From positions 248,001-312,000 of the forward strand of contig NZ_FRXN01000004.1 in assembly GCF_900148515.1 (NCBI RefSeq): a DNA stretch of 64,000 nt, in the 5' to 3' direction. This DNA comes from Algoriphagus zhangzhouensis (lineage in GTDB: Bacteria; Bacteroidota; Bacteroidia; Cytophagales; Cyclobacteriaceae). Positions 51,956 through 61,257 of the stretch are shown here, one piece after another (within the stretch, counting starts at the first letter, position 1; every line of letters begins with the position of its first letter). The translations under genes were made by a program, and so were the position numbers. The notes beneath the pieces were generated by a model. The model worked only from the letters and a program-made list of their open reading frames with translations. It searched no databases and had not been told where the DNA came from.

Positions 51956-52198
51956 AGTTTTGTGCGGGCTGTTTCGGGCAGTCTGTCTCTAAACACACAA
52001 GGCCCTAACTTTTGTTCAAAATATAAATAAATAATACAAAAGAGCTGGGTTTTGATCTATTGAACGATGTGTAATATTATTGGTTATCAGCTTTTTAAAA
52101 TGAATTGCAGAATAAATAATCTTTTGAAAATTGAATGTTTGGAAGAATCCTTAACTTTTACATCTCAAGTTATTTTAGTTTTGATTTAAGATTTTATT

Positions 52199-53509
52199 AT
52201 GAGTAACCAGCAAGGAGAAAAAAAGATAAAACTTCTCGAAGCTATGTCCATAGGAATTGGCGGCATGGTTGGCGGAGGTATTTTTGCGGTGTTGGGTCTC
52301 GCTGTTACTTTGGCTGAGGGAGGAACTCCTGTCGCATTTTTGGTAGCAGGAATTATTGCTTTGCTCACTTCTTACAGTTATACCAAATTGTCTTTGGCTT
52401 ACCCTGATAAAGGTGGTACGGTCCGGTTTATCAATGAAGGATTCGGGAAAAACATCTTCAGTGGAGGCGCCAACAATCTGCTTTGGATCTGCTATGTGGT
52501 CATGCTTTCCCTTTATGCTTCAGCTTTTGGAAGTTATGCACCCAACTTGATTTCGATTACAGGAGATAAAGGAATTGACTTTCATATCGCAGCGAGCTTT
52601 GTGATTGTATTTGCCACCTTGATCAATTACTACAGCATCAAAGTAGTTGGCCAAATCGAATCCATAGCCGTGGTTATTAAATTGATCATTTTAGTGAGTT
52701 TTGTAGGGATAGGCTTGTATGGATTAAGTGGAAATGTAAACCTAGACCAATTAAATTATTCCAATTGGAAAACTCCCTTTCAGGTATTTAGTGGAGGGAT
52801 GGTGATTTTTGTAGCCTATGAAGGTTTTGAGTTGATTGCCAACGCCGCACCAAGTATCGAAAATCCACAAAAGAATATCCCAAGAGCCTATTATTACTCA
52901 GTTTTATTCGTGATTGTCCTTTATATCTTGATTTCGATCGTAACTGTGGGTTCGCTAGCATTCAAAGAAATTGCCAAAGCCCAGGATTATGTGTTGGCGG
53001 AAGCAGCCAAACCCATGTTGGGCCAAGTGGGCTTTACAGTGATCACAGTGGCTGCATTAATTTCTACCTTTTCAGCGATTAATGCTTCCCTTTACGGAGG
53101 TAGCAGAGTCAGTTATGAGATTTCTGAAGATGATGAGTTGCCACATGAACTGACTTCTCAACTTTGGAATCAGCCAGTTGGATTAATGATTACTGCAGTT
53201 TTGACTTTGGTGATTTGCAATACCATTGACTTGGAAAGTATTTCCACTTCAGGAAGTATTGGTTTCCTAATTGTTTTTGCCCTAGTCAATTACGTTGCTT
53301 TTAAAAGATCTAAGGAGGTAAATGGAAACAAGTGGATTCCTATGGCAGGGATTTTCATGACATCTATAGCTACCATTGCCTTGATAGCTGAACAATTTCA
53401 AACCAATAAATTTGGGCTAGCAATTGCGCTTTCCATCGTATTGGTTTCTTTTCTGATAGAGTATTTTTACAAAAAATCAGAAGCGTACCGCCTAAATCGT
53501 ATGAAATAG
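52199..53509 (+). CDS. APC-family amino acid permease
   Basis: 436 aa with about twelve membrane helices. The first helix carries the unwound substrate motif GIGGMVGGGIFAVLGLA. Other family marks are VAYEGFELIANAAPSIENPQ and SAINASLYGGSRVSYEISED. It imports an amino acid or related cation with proton or sodium. Substrate unknown. Divergent from bshA over 243 bp, convergent with the next gene three bases away. Confidence 0.88.
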   Translation: MSNQQGEKKIKLLEAMSIGIGGMVGGGIFAVLGLAVTLAEGGTPVAFLVAGIIALLTSYSYTKLSLAYPDKGGTVRFINEGFGKNIFSGGANNLLWICYVVMLSLYASAFGSYAPNLISITGDKGIDFHIAASFVIVFATLINYYSIKVVGQIESIAVVIKLIILVSFVGIGLYGLSGNVNLDQLNYSNWKTPFQVFSGGMVIFVAYEGFELIANAAPSIENPQKNIPRAYYYSVLFVIVLYILISIVTVGSLAFKEIAKAQDYVLAEAAKPMLGQVGFTVITVAALISTFSAINASLYGGSRVSYEISEDDELPHELTSQLWNQPVGLMITAVLTLVICNTIDLESISTSGSIGFLIVFALVNYVAFKRSKEVNGNKWIPMAGIFMTSIATIALIAEQFQTNKFGLAIALSIVLVSFLIEYFYKKSEAYRLNRMK

Positions 53510-53512
53510 AAG

Positions 53513-56467
53513 TTATTTCTTGGCCATTGCCTTGTAGATGATATCGTGAATATCTGTTCGGATTCCTTCCCGCAATAGTTTGGTGTTCTGAGCCTCAGGG
53601 TAAACTCTGTTGGAAAGGAATACATAGATCAGGTCATTTTCAGGATCTGCCCAAACGCAAGTTCCAGTAAATCCAGTGTGACCAAAAGTAGATTTCGGGG
53701 CCAAAACTCCAGCGGATCCACCTTTGTCTTTGTCAGGATCTGGCTTATCCCAACCCCATCCTCTCCGACTTTGATTGGACTGTCTTTTGGTGAAATCTGA
53801 AATGATATTGGGTTTAAGCAAAGTGACATCCCCATAATACCCGCCATTTAGCAACATTTGCATCATGACCGCCAGATCATTGGCTTTACCGAATAAACCA
53901 GCATGTCCTGCAACGCCACCATACATGGCGGCACCTGGGTCATGGACGTATCCCTTGACCTGTCTTTTTCTAAAGGCGACATCGTTTTCAGTTGGTGCAA
54001 TATTGTCCAATGGCATTTTCTCAAATGGCTTGAAAGTCATGGTGGTTAACCCCAGTGGACTGTAGAAGTTTTGTTCCAAAAATTCATCCAAAGGCTGGTT
54101 GACTAACTTTTCCACTACAGCCTGCATAAAATACATGGTCAAATCTGAATAAACATATGAGTTTCGGCCGCCTCTTTTAGGTAAAAGGTCGGATTTCACA
54201 GTCCAATTCCAAATACTATCTCTCAGGCCATCTCTGGCAAACATATCATTGGAAACCGGTCTGGTAAATCCAGGAGTAGCAGAGGGTTTATAATAATCTC
54301 CTCTCCATTGACCGGACTCAACCGTGTGTACATAGTGAGGTATAAAAGCCTTCAATCCAGCTTCATGTGCCATCACATCTTTGAGAAGAAGATTGGCTTT
54401 GTTGGTTCCTTTCAGCTCGGGAAGGTAATCTCCCAAGGTTTTGTTCATATCCAATTCGCCACGACTCGCCAAAAACATAACTGCTTGCGTTGTAGCCAAT
54501 ACTTTGGTAATGGAAGCTAGATCATAGACAGTTTCTGAGTTGACTTTTGGGCTAGATTTATATTCTAATTGTCCATAGGAACGCTCGAAAACGACTTTTC
54601 CATCTTTTACCACCAATACATTGGCTCCAGGGGTTGCCTGAATTCGGATTGCTTTGGCCACGACATCGTCTATTTCATCCAAGGTTTTGGAATCAAGACC
54701 GGCGCTTTCAGGAGTCCCGTAGGAAAGGCGATGTAAGCCTTCTAGGTACCCACCTACGCCATATCTGAATTGTGGACTCACCGAAACTGGCAAAATTCCC
54801 ATTCCCGGTCTTCCTCCAAATAAAATCTGTGGAGTCAAGTTTTGGGTCATGTTATTGTTTTCAAAAGCAAAGACCACATGTCCCAATCCTTCGAGGAATT
54901 TTGATGCATAGGCATTTCCAAAAAGTACAGTTACCACATTTTGTCTTTCTTCCAGCTTTCTTAGCAATGCCACATCACCCGGTGCGATCCCGAATGCTCT
55001 TTTTGGACTATTGGTAATTCCCATCAAGCCGACCACCACTACGTCGTAATCTTCCAATTTTTTAATGAGATTGTAGTGTGAAGATTCGCTAGATGCTTTA
55101 TCTATTTGGAAATGGTCAAAACCGGCATACTTATCCAAACTTTTCTCAAAGTCTTCGCCATCTCCTCCAATCGTCAAGCTTGCGAATTTTTTAAGGTCAA
55201 GTCCTTTGAAAGGAATTAGGCCTCCTTTATTGGAAGCTACGGTGATTGCTTCGGAATATAAATTTTCACGGATTTCTTCAGTGTGTGGAGTGTTCAGCCT
55301 GTCGATCAGACCATGAGTTTTGATTGGACGGTAATTGTTCAGGCCAACTTTGTATTTCGCCCGAAGTATTTTTTTGACTCTTCTGTTTACTTCTTCTTCC
55401 GTGATTTTTCCTTCAGCAATAGCCTGTTTAATCAAAGTTTTTGCTTTTGGAACATCTTGAGAGTAAAGCAAAACATCATTTCCTGCCAATAAAGCTTTGA
55501 CATCTACTACGCCGGGGGCGTTATTTTGAGCAACACCTCTCATATTGAGTGCATCAGTGAAAATCAGACCTTGGAAATTCATCCTTTTCTGTAAAAGGTC
55601 TGTAACAACCTTCTTGCTCAAGCTTGTAGGTGTTTGACCTGTATTATCCAGGCTAGGGATATTTAAATGAGCAACCATGACCGACATCAGATCTTCCTTG
55701 ATTAACTCCTGATATGGATATAGGTCCACATCCCATATTTTTTGCTCAGTGTGATTGATCACTGGCAATGCATAATGACTATCTGATTCCGTATCACCGT
55801 GGCCAGGGAAGTGTTTCGCATTGGCAATGACACCATGATCTTGAAGCCCTTTCATATATGCCACAGCCCTTTTGGCTACCGCATTTTTGTTTTCTCCAAA
55901 AGCTCTGTAACCAATTACAGGATTGTCGGGGTTGGAATTAACATCCACCACTGGAGCAAAATTGATATGCATTCCCAGTTCTCTGAACTGTCTAGCCATC
56001 TCTGTTCCCATGTCATAAATAAGGTCAGGGTTTTGAATGGCTCCCAATGTCATCGCTTTTGGAAAATCTGCAATCGAATCAAGGCGCATACTAATACCCC
56101 ATTCAGCATCCATAGCAATGAAAAGAGGGGTCTTTGAAAGAGCTTGGTAGTAATTTGTTAGTCTAGCTTGTCTATCTGGTCCGCCTTGAAAAAAGATAAG
56201 GCCACCAAGATTTTCACTTTTAACCAAATTGCTGATTTCATCAATATGCCTTTGGTCTTTATTGGAGTATGCTGCGACCATAAAAAGTTGTCCTAATCGC
56301 TGGTCCAAAGTCAAATCTTCAAATACAGAATCCACCCAAGTCAATTGGGCCATTTCATTGGAAGCAATTAGTGGGTCTTCTACCAATATCGCATTATCCA
56401 TTCTACCTGAGGTGAAGAAAAAAGCGATGCAACAAAGGAGGAAAACACCGGTAAGCTTTTTACTCAT
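53513..56467 (-). CDS. GH3 beta-N-acetylglucosaminidase (NagZ-like) fused to a serine beta-lactamase-like domain
   Basis: 984 aa. A signal peptide (VFLLCCIAFFFTSG) exports it. GH3 domain, about residues 45-380: the NagZ pattern AKHFPGHGDTESDSHYALP with its catalytic His/Asp, and FTDALNMRGV. A GH3 C-terminal-like domain covers about 400-560. A class C beta-lactamase/esterase-like domain covers about 590-984, with nucleophile SITK near residue 650, a YSDL motif and HTGFTG. It may remove GlcNAc from peptidoglycan fragments and cleave a second bond. The fusion is known from Bacteroidota, but the second activity is unproven. Confidence 0.9.
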   Translation of the reverse strand: MSKKLTGVFLLCCIAFFFTSGRMDNAILVEDPLIASNEMAQLTWVDSVFEDLTLDQRLGQLFMVAAYSNKDQRHIDEISNLVKSENLGGLIFFQGGPDRQARLTNYYQALSKTPLFIAMDAEWGISMRLDSIADFPKAMTLGAIQNPDLIYDMGTEMARQFRELGMHINFAPVVDVNSNPDNPVIGYRAFGENKNAVAKRAVAYMKGLQDHGVIANAKHFPGHGDTESDSHYALPVINHTEQKIWDVDLYPYQELIKEDLMSVMVAHLNIPSLDNTGQTPTSLSKKVVTDLLQKRMNFQGLIFTDALNMRGVAQNNAPGVVDVKALLAGNDVLLYSQDVPKAKTLIKQAIAEGKITEEEVNRRVKKILRAKYKVGLNNYRPIKTHGLIDRLNTPHTEEIRENLYSEAITVASNKGGLIPFKGLDLKKFASLTIGGDGEDFEKSLDKYAGFDHFQIDKASSESSHYNLIKKLEDYDVVVVGLMGITNSPKRAFGIAPGDVALLRKLEERQNVVTVLFGNAYASKFLEGLGHVVFAFENNNMTQNLTPQILFGGRPGMGILPVSVSPQFRYGVGGYLEGLHRLSYGTPESAGLDSKTLDEIDDVVAKAIRIQATPGANVLVVKDGKVVFERSYGQLEYKSSPKVNSETVYDLASITKVLATTQAVMFLASRGELDMNKTLGDYLPELKGTNKANLLLKDVMAHEAGLKAFIPHYVHTVESGQWRGDYYKPSATPGFTRPVSNDMFARDGLRDSIWNWTVKSDLLPKRGGRNSYVYSDLTMYFMQAVVEKLVNQPLDEFLEQNFYSPLGLTTMTFKPFEKMPLDNIAPTENDVAFRKRQVKGYVHDPGAAMYGGVAGHAGLFGKANDLAVMMQMLLNGGYYGDVTLLKPNIISDFTKRQSNQSRRGWGWDKPDPDKDKGGSAGVLAPKSTFGHTGFTGTCVWADPENDLIYVFLSNRVYPEAQNTKLLREGIRTDIHDIIYKAMAKK

Positions 56468-56730
56468 ACTTGAGTTAATTTTTAATCCTTAACTTTTGAA
56501 ATAAATTTGTGGAGTAGGCCAAGCGTCTCAATCAATCTATCAACGTCAATAATCTCCTATTCGCCTGTCTGTTAGAATTATCCTGTAGATTTAACAAATT
56601 GAAGATAGGAAAGAAAGGGCAACATTAAGCCTGTTTTGGGGTTAAAATTGATATAAATTTGATTTTCGGCCGATTGCTTATCCCTAAAATTGCCTTTTGA
56701 TAAGGCCGATCCCAAGAAATAAAAAAGAAT

Positions 56731-57135
56731 ATGAAATTTCCCTCCTTATTTCGTACTGCAAACCCAAGTCGTTTTGACGTCAAACCTAGATATTATGATC
56801 CTGTCAAGGAGGAATTGAAGGAGAGAACTGCTAGGATTCAAAAGGAATTGGAAGCGGAAGGGAAATTGGGTGATATATCTGAGGAAGATAGATTGAGACA
56901 TTATTCCTCAGGAATCAGGGGTTCTTTTGCACAGCATCAAGGCATCAAAGAAAGAGAGGGAAGTATCATGACTTCTACTGCCATGATCCGGACTTTGATC
57001 TTTTTGTTTTTGGTGACAGGTTTAGCTGGATACATCTATTTGGGACCGGTTATTTTTGAATACCTTCTTTATTTGATCCTTTTGGTCGTTTCTATTTATT
57101 ATTTCTTCAAGCTCAAACCTAAATCTCGTAAATGA
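56731..57135 (+). CDS. Unknown membrane protein upstream of mutL
   Basis: 134 aa. The N-terminal half is soluble and charged (PRYYDPVKEELKERTARIQK). Two membrane helices follow near residues 86-127 (MIRTLIFLFLVTGLAGYIYL; YLLYLILLVVSIYYFF). No catalytic motif seen. It overlaps mutL by four bases (ATGA), so the two are translated together. Its link to mismatch repair is only by position. No family function that I can support. Confidence 0.75.
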   Translation: MKFPSLFRTANPSRFDVKPRYYDPVKEELKERTARIQKELEAEGKLGDISEEDRLRHYSSGIRGSFAQHQGIKEREGSIMTSTAMIRTLIFLFLVTGLAGYIYLGPVIFEYLLYLILLVVSIYYFFKLKPKSRK

Positions 57136-58994
57136 GTGATTTGATTCAACTTTTACCTGATGCTATCGCAAACCAAATAGCAGCTGGTGAAGTCGTACAA
57201 AGACCTGCTTCGGCATTGAAGGAGCTTTTGGAAAATTCCATCGATGCAGGGGCTACCAAAATCCAAGTGGTAGTCAAAGAAGCTGGCAAGCAATTGATCC
57301 AAGTGATCGATAACGGGAAAGGTATGTCTGCGACGGATGCTAGAATGAGCTTTGAGCGTCATGCGACTTCCAAAATTAGAAATAGCCAGGATTTGTTTTC
57401 AATTCGAACTTTTGGTTTCCGAGGTGAAGCATTGGCATCCATTGCTGCAGTAGCTCAAGTGGAGTTGAAAACTAGGCAAGCGGCGGATGAATTGGGGACA
57501 ATGATTCAGATCGATGGGTCTGAAGTAAAGACTCAAGAGCCGGTAGCAACTACACCAGGGACTTCTATTTCCATGAAAAACTTGTTTTTCAACGTTCCTG
57601 CGCGTCGAAATTTCCTGAAATCCAATCCTGTCGAAATGCGACATATCGTGGAGGAGTTCCAGCGGGTAGCATTGGCATATTCAGAAATTGGATTTTCTCT
57701 TATGCAAAATGACATGGAGGTGTATAATCTCCTTCCTGGAAAGTTGAGCCAACGGATAGTGGGGCTTTTTGGAAAAAACCATCAAAGTCAATTGGTTCCA
57801 TGTGAGGAATTGACCCCGCATGTCAATGTGAAAGGCTATATCGGGAAACCTGAATCGGCCAAAAAGACAAGAGGGGAGCAGTTTTTCTTTGTCAATAATC
57901 GCTATATCAAGAGTTCTTATCTGAATCATGCAGTGAGTAATGCTTATGAAAACTTATTGCAGGCAGATCAGCATCCATTTTATGTGTTGTTTTTGGAGAT
58001 AGATCCTTCTCATATAGATATCAATGTCCATCCAACAAAGACTGAGATCAAATTTGATGATGAGAGAACGGTCTATGCCGTGATTCGAGCAGCTGTCAAG
58101 CAAGCCTTGGGAGCTCATCATGTGGTTCCGGCATTGGATTTTAGTTTTGACGTGAATTTTACAGATAACTGGACTAAAGACGAGACCAAAAAAACGGATG
58201 TAGATCGGGAGTATAGCTATAAGACATTCAATACACCTGAGTTTAAAAAGTCCAGCTCTAGTGGTTGGGAGAAGCTTTTTGAAGGAAATCAAACATTTAT
58301 TCAACCAGAAAAAACAGTTTCCAGAGAAGTGGACGAAAAGGAAGAGGAATCGGAAATTTTGACTTTTTCCAGTAAGGCAAATCCTGAAGAAGAAACAAGA
58401 ACTTTTCCAAAACCTAGTGATTCTGAGAGTACAGGTACCACTTTTCAGGTAGAACTAAATTATATTGTAGCTCAGATGTCTACGGGTTTGTTGATCATTG
58501 ATCAACAAGCGGCACATGAGCGGATATTGTATGAGCGATATCTTCGGCAGTTGAAATTGGCCCAGGGTCCTTCGCAGCAATGTTTATTCCCTCCTGTGAT
58601 CCAAATGAGTCCAGGTGATTACGAGTTGGTAATGGGAGTGATGAACGAATTGCAGAGTTTAGGTTTTATGCTGACTGAGTTTGGAAATAATTCCATCTTG
58701 GTTCAAGGAGTACCCGCAGACATCCAGGTAAAAAATGAGAAAGAGCTCTTTGAAGGTCTGATCGAACAGTTCAAAAATTTCAAAAGTGAACTTTCTCTAG
58801 ACAATCGAGAAAATCTAGCTAGATCCCTTGCTAGGAAATCATCGTTGAAAAGGGGACAAAAGTTAAATGCACAAGAAATGGAGACTTTGGTGGGGCAGCT
58901 TTTTGCTTGCCAAAATCCAAATTTTGGGCTAGGAGGGAACAAAACCTTTGTAAAATTGGATTTATCCAGCATCCATTCATTCTTCGGAAAATAG
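57132..58994 (+). CDS. mutL: DNA mismatch repair protein MutL
   Basis: 620 aa. The N-terminal GHKL ATPase has ELLENSIDAGATKI, DNGKGM, RHATSKI and FGFRGEALASIAAVAQ, all intact. The middle linker is around residues 330-440. In the C-terminal dimerisation domain, the usual endonuclease motif DQHA-x2-E-x4-E reads DQQAAHERILYE, and the late (A)CPHGRPT motif reads ACQNPNFGLGG. The metal-binding His positions are therefore altered. It couples MutS recognition to strand incision. Start is the ATG overlapping the previous gene. Confidence 0.95.
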   Translation: MSDLIQLLPDAIANQIAAGEVVQRPASALKELLENSIDAGATKIQVVVKEAGKQLIQVIDNGKGMSATDARMSFERHATSKIRNSQDLFSIRTFGFRGEALASIAAVAQVELKTRQAADELGTMIQIDGSEVKTQEPVATTPGTSISMKNLFFNVPARRNFLKSNPVEMRHIVEEFQRVALAYSEIGFSLMQNDMEVYNLLPGKLSQRIVGLFGKNHQSQLVPCEELTPHVNVKGYIGKPESAKKTRGEQFFFVNNRYIKSSYLNHAVSNAYENLLQADQHPFYVLFLEIDPSHIDINVHPTKTEIKFDDERTVYAVIRAAVKQALGAHHVVPALDFSFDVNFTDNWTKDETKKTDVDREYSYKTFNTPEFKKSSSSGWEKLFEGNQTFIQPEKTVSREVDEKEEESEILTFSSKANPEEETRTFPKPSDSESTGTTFQVELNYIVAQMSTGLLIIDQQAAHERILYERYLRQLKLAQGPSQQCLFPPVIQMSPGDYELVMGVMNELQSLGFMLTEFGNNSILVQGVPADIQVKNEKELFEGLIEQFKNFKSELSLDNRENLARSLARKSSLKRGQKLNAQEMETLVGQLFACQNPNFGLGGNKTFVKLDLSSIHSFFGK

Positions 58995-58995
58995 T

Positions 58996-59787
58996 ATGTT
59001 TAGAAATATCACACCAGTAGTACAGAATTTACTCTTGATCAACGTAGTCTTGTTTATCGTGAGTGCATTCATTTTTCCATCTTTAAAAGATTGGTTCGCG
59101 CTTTATTACATTAATAGCCAATATTTCAAGCCATTTCAGTTTTTGACCTACATGTTTATGCATGCTGATTTTTGGCATCTATTCAGCAACATGTTTGGTC
59201 TGTTGATTTTCGGTCCCTTGTTAGAGCAGTTTTTGGGTCCAAAGAAATTATTAACACTTTGGATGTTGTGTGGAGTTGGCTCTGGAGTTTTGTATTCAGG
59301 TTATACGGCTTACAGAATGAATCAGCTTGAGGCAAAAGTGGAATCTTTCCAAGCCAATCCTGACCCTGAAGTTTTTAATAAAATCGTTACACAAAATAGA
59401 GGGTATTTCGAAAGTGCTGTTTATGATTTTATTGATGACTACAGCAGAAATCCAAATGATCCGGTAAAGATTGATCGTGCAAGTCAAACATTGGATGCGA
59501 TCATGACTATTCAGAGTAATATTCCAATGGTAGGAGCATCTGGAGCTTTGTTCGGGGTTTTGATTGCTTTTGCAATGCTCTTCCCTAATACCCAGCTTTT
59601 CCTCCTTTTTCCACCAATGCCAGTAAAAGCCAAATATTTGGTCCTATTTTATGGACTCTATACGATTTATAACGTTTTGGTCAATAACCCTCTTGATAAT
59701 GTCGCCCACTTTGCCCACTTGAGTGGATTGGTTATTGGAGGAATATTGGTTTATAATTGGAAGAAAGACAGAAACAGTTTTTATTGA
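58996..59787 (+). CDS. Rhomboid intramembrane serine protease (first of two)
   Basis: 263 aa, six-helix rhomboid core. The catalytic Ser is in GASGALFG near residue 182 and the His in HFAHLSG near 241; the HLFSNMFGLL helix precedes them. A ~75-residue polar insert (about residues 105-178, QLEAKVESFQANPDPEVFNK through QTLDAIMTIQ) separates the early helices from the catalytic one, longer than in a basic rhomboid. It cleaves membrane proteins within the bilayer. It starts one base after the mutL stop. Confidence 0.87.
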   Translation: MFRNITPVVQNLLLINVVLFIVSAFIFPSLKDWFALYYINSQYFKPFQFLTYMFMHADFWHLFSNMFGLLIFGPLLEQFLGPKKLLTLWMLCGVGSGVLYSGYTAYRMNQLEAKVESFQANPDPEVFNKIVTQNRGYFESAVYDFIDDYSRNPNDPVKIDRASQTLDAIMTIQSNIPMVGASGALFGVLIAFAMLFPNTQLFLLFPPMPVKAKYLVLFYGLYTIYNVLVNNPLDNVAHFAHLSGLVIGGILVYNWKKDRNSFY

Positions 59788-59788
59788 T

Positions 59789-60724
59789 ATGTACGGTAAT
59801 TTTTGGGATAATCTTAAGATCGCATTTAACCGAAGCGATAATAGTTTATATAAGCTGATTGCTATAAACATACTCGTGTGGTTGGTATTTCTTATTGCCC
59901 GGGTATTTATGACGATTGGTGGATTTGGGGATGTTTATTCTCAGTTGATCCACTTCTTTATGATGCCTGCCGCATTGCCAAAATTGGCGGTTCAGCCCTG
60001 GAGTATATTTACTTACATGTTTCTTCATGAGGGCTTTCTCCATATCCTCTTCAATATGCTGTTCCTGTATTGGTTTGGTCTATTGATTCATCAATATTTG
60101 GGAAGTAGAAAGCTAACCAACCTTTATATTTTAGGAGGTTTGGCAGGAGCGCTTTTCTATATGCTGATCTATAATTTGGCTCCTTATTTCAGTTCCTCCG
60201 TGAATTCATCTATGATGCTAGGAGCTAGCGCCGGTGTATTTGCTATCGTGGTTGGAGCAGCTACATTGACTCCCAATACGACTTTCTTTTTGATGTTTTT
60301 GGGGCCGGTGAAGATCAAGTATATCGCAATCTTTTATGTGCTTTTGTCCTTTGCGAATTCTGCTGGCGCAAATGCCGGAGGAGAATTAGCTCATTTGGGA
60401 GGAGCTTTGCTGGGATATTTATACATCACCCAGCTACGCAAAGGAGTAGATTGGGGTATTCCGGTACAAAAAGTGGGGATATTTTTTGAAAACCTCTTTA
60501 AGAAAAACCCATCTAAAGTCAAGGTGAGCTATCGCAAAGCAAAAACCAAAACAGGTGGAGGTTTCAGCTCTTTTACCAAACCAGCTGAGTCCAAAAAAGG
60601 CAGTGCTTGTGAGGACACTAGCCAAGAAGAAATTGACAGGATCTTGGACAAAATTGCCGACAGAGGCTATGAGGCCTTAACCAAAGATGAAAAGCGAAAG
60701 CTTTTTGAATTCAGCAAGAAGTAA
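59789..60724 (+). CDS. Rhomboid intramembrane serine protease (second of two)
   Basis: 311 aa. Rhomboid core with the HEGFLHILFNML helix, catalytic Ser in LGASAGVFA near residue 147 and His in AHLGGALLG near 200. A soluble C-terminal tail of ~80 residues (about 230-311) is basic at first and then ends in the helical block EIDRILDKIADRGYEALTKD, which I believe is the conserved Bacteroidota rhomboid tail (DUF6576-like). An upstream start at 59723 lies inside the previous gene and is rejected. It forms an operon with mutL and the first rhomboid. Confidence 0.87.
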   Translation: MYGNFWDNLKIAFNRSDNSLYKLIAINILVWLVFLIARVFMTIGGFGDVYSQLIHFFMMPAALPKLAVQPWSIFTYMFLHEGFLHILFNMLFLYWFGLLIHQYLGSRKLTNLYILGGLAGALFYMLIYNLAPYFSSSVNSSMMLGASAGVFAIVVGAATLTPNTTFFLMFLGPVKIKYIAIFYVLLSFANSAGANAGGELAHLGGALLGYLYITQLRKGVDWGIPVQKVGIFFENLFKKNPSKVKVSYRKAKTKTGGGFSSFTKPAESKKGSACEDTSQEEIDRILDKIADRGYEALTKDEKRKLFEFSKK

Positions 60725-61201
60725 TCAGAGAGGAAACGCAAATCCAAATCGGAACCCAGCTTCTCTTGGATGTTGGCTTTGAACTCGAAACTCGGTATTT
60801 AAGCCAACCCAGTCTGTAAGCCTGATGTAAGTTCCTACACCGATATTGGCACCTTTATAGGACCTCCTGAGTCCAGGGTCTCCTGGTTGGGTGTTTTCCC
60901 AAGTTTGGCTATAGCCTGCCAAAAAGAATAGCTGGGAAGGCCCTTCGGAAATATAATAGCGCAGGTCCATGCTAAAATTGCTTTGGTTTCCAACATTGGG
61001 TTGAATGGAGGTAAAGCTTGGTTGCAAAGCAAAATTGTCAACAAAAAAGTATTCAATTCCACCTCCGTAGCCGAAGTTTTTCCATTTCAGACCATAGGAA
61101 CCGAAAACATGAAACCTAGAGTTTCCTTGTTCCAAGGATTGGGCGGAAAGATCAAAAGAGAATAATGCTGCGAAAAAAATGATCGCCAAAACCTTTTTCA
61201 T
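60725..61201 (-). CDS. Small outer membrane beta-barrel protein
   Basis: 158 aa. Signal peptide (VLAIIFFAALFSFDLSAQ), then about eight amphipathic strands (SRFHVFGSYGLKWKNFGYGG, FALQPSFTSIQPNVG, FSMDLRYYISEGPSQLFFLA) and a terminal Phe strand (GFRFGFAFPL). This fits an eight-stranded porin-family/OmpX-like barrel. Function unknown. The stop codon abuts the stop of the convergent rhomboid gene. Confidence 0.8.
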   Translation of the reverse strand: MKKVLAIIFFAALFSFDLSAQSLEQGNSRFHVFGSYGLKWKNFGYGGGIEYFFVDNFALQPSFTSIQPNVGNQSNFSMDLRYYISEGPSQLFFLAGYSQTWENTQPGDPGLRRSYKGANIGVGTYIRLTDWVGLNTEFRVQSQHPREAGFRFGFAFPL

Positions 61202-61257
61202 AATTCATTTTTTAATTGAAAAGAAAAATTAGAAGGCTTTGACGAACAAAACAAGTC

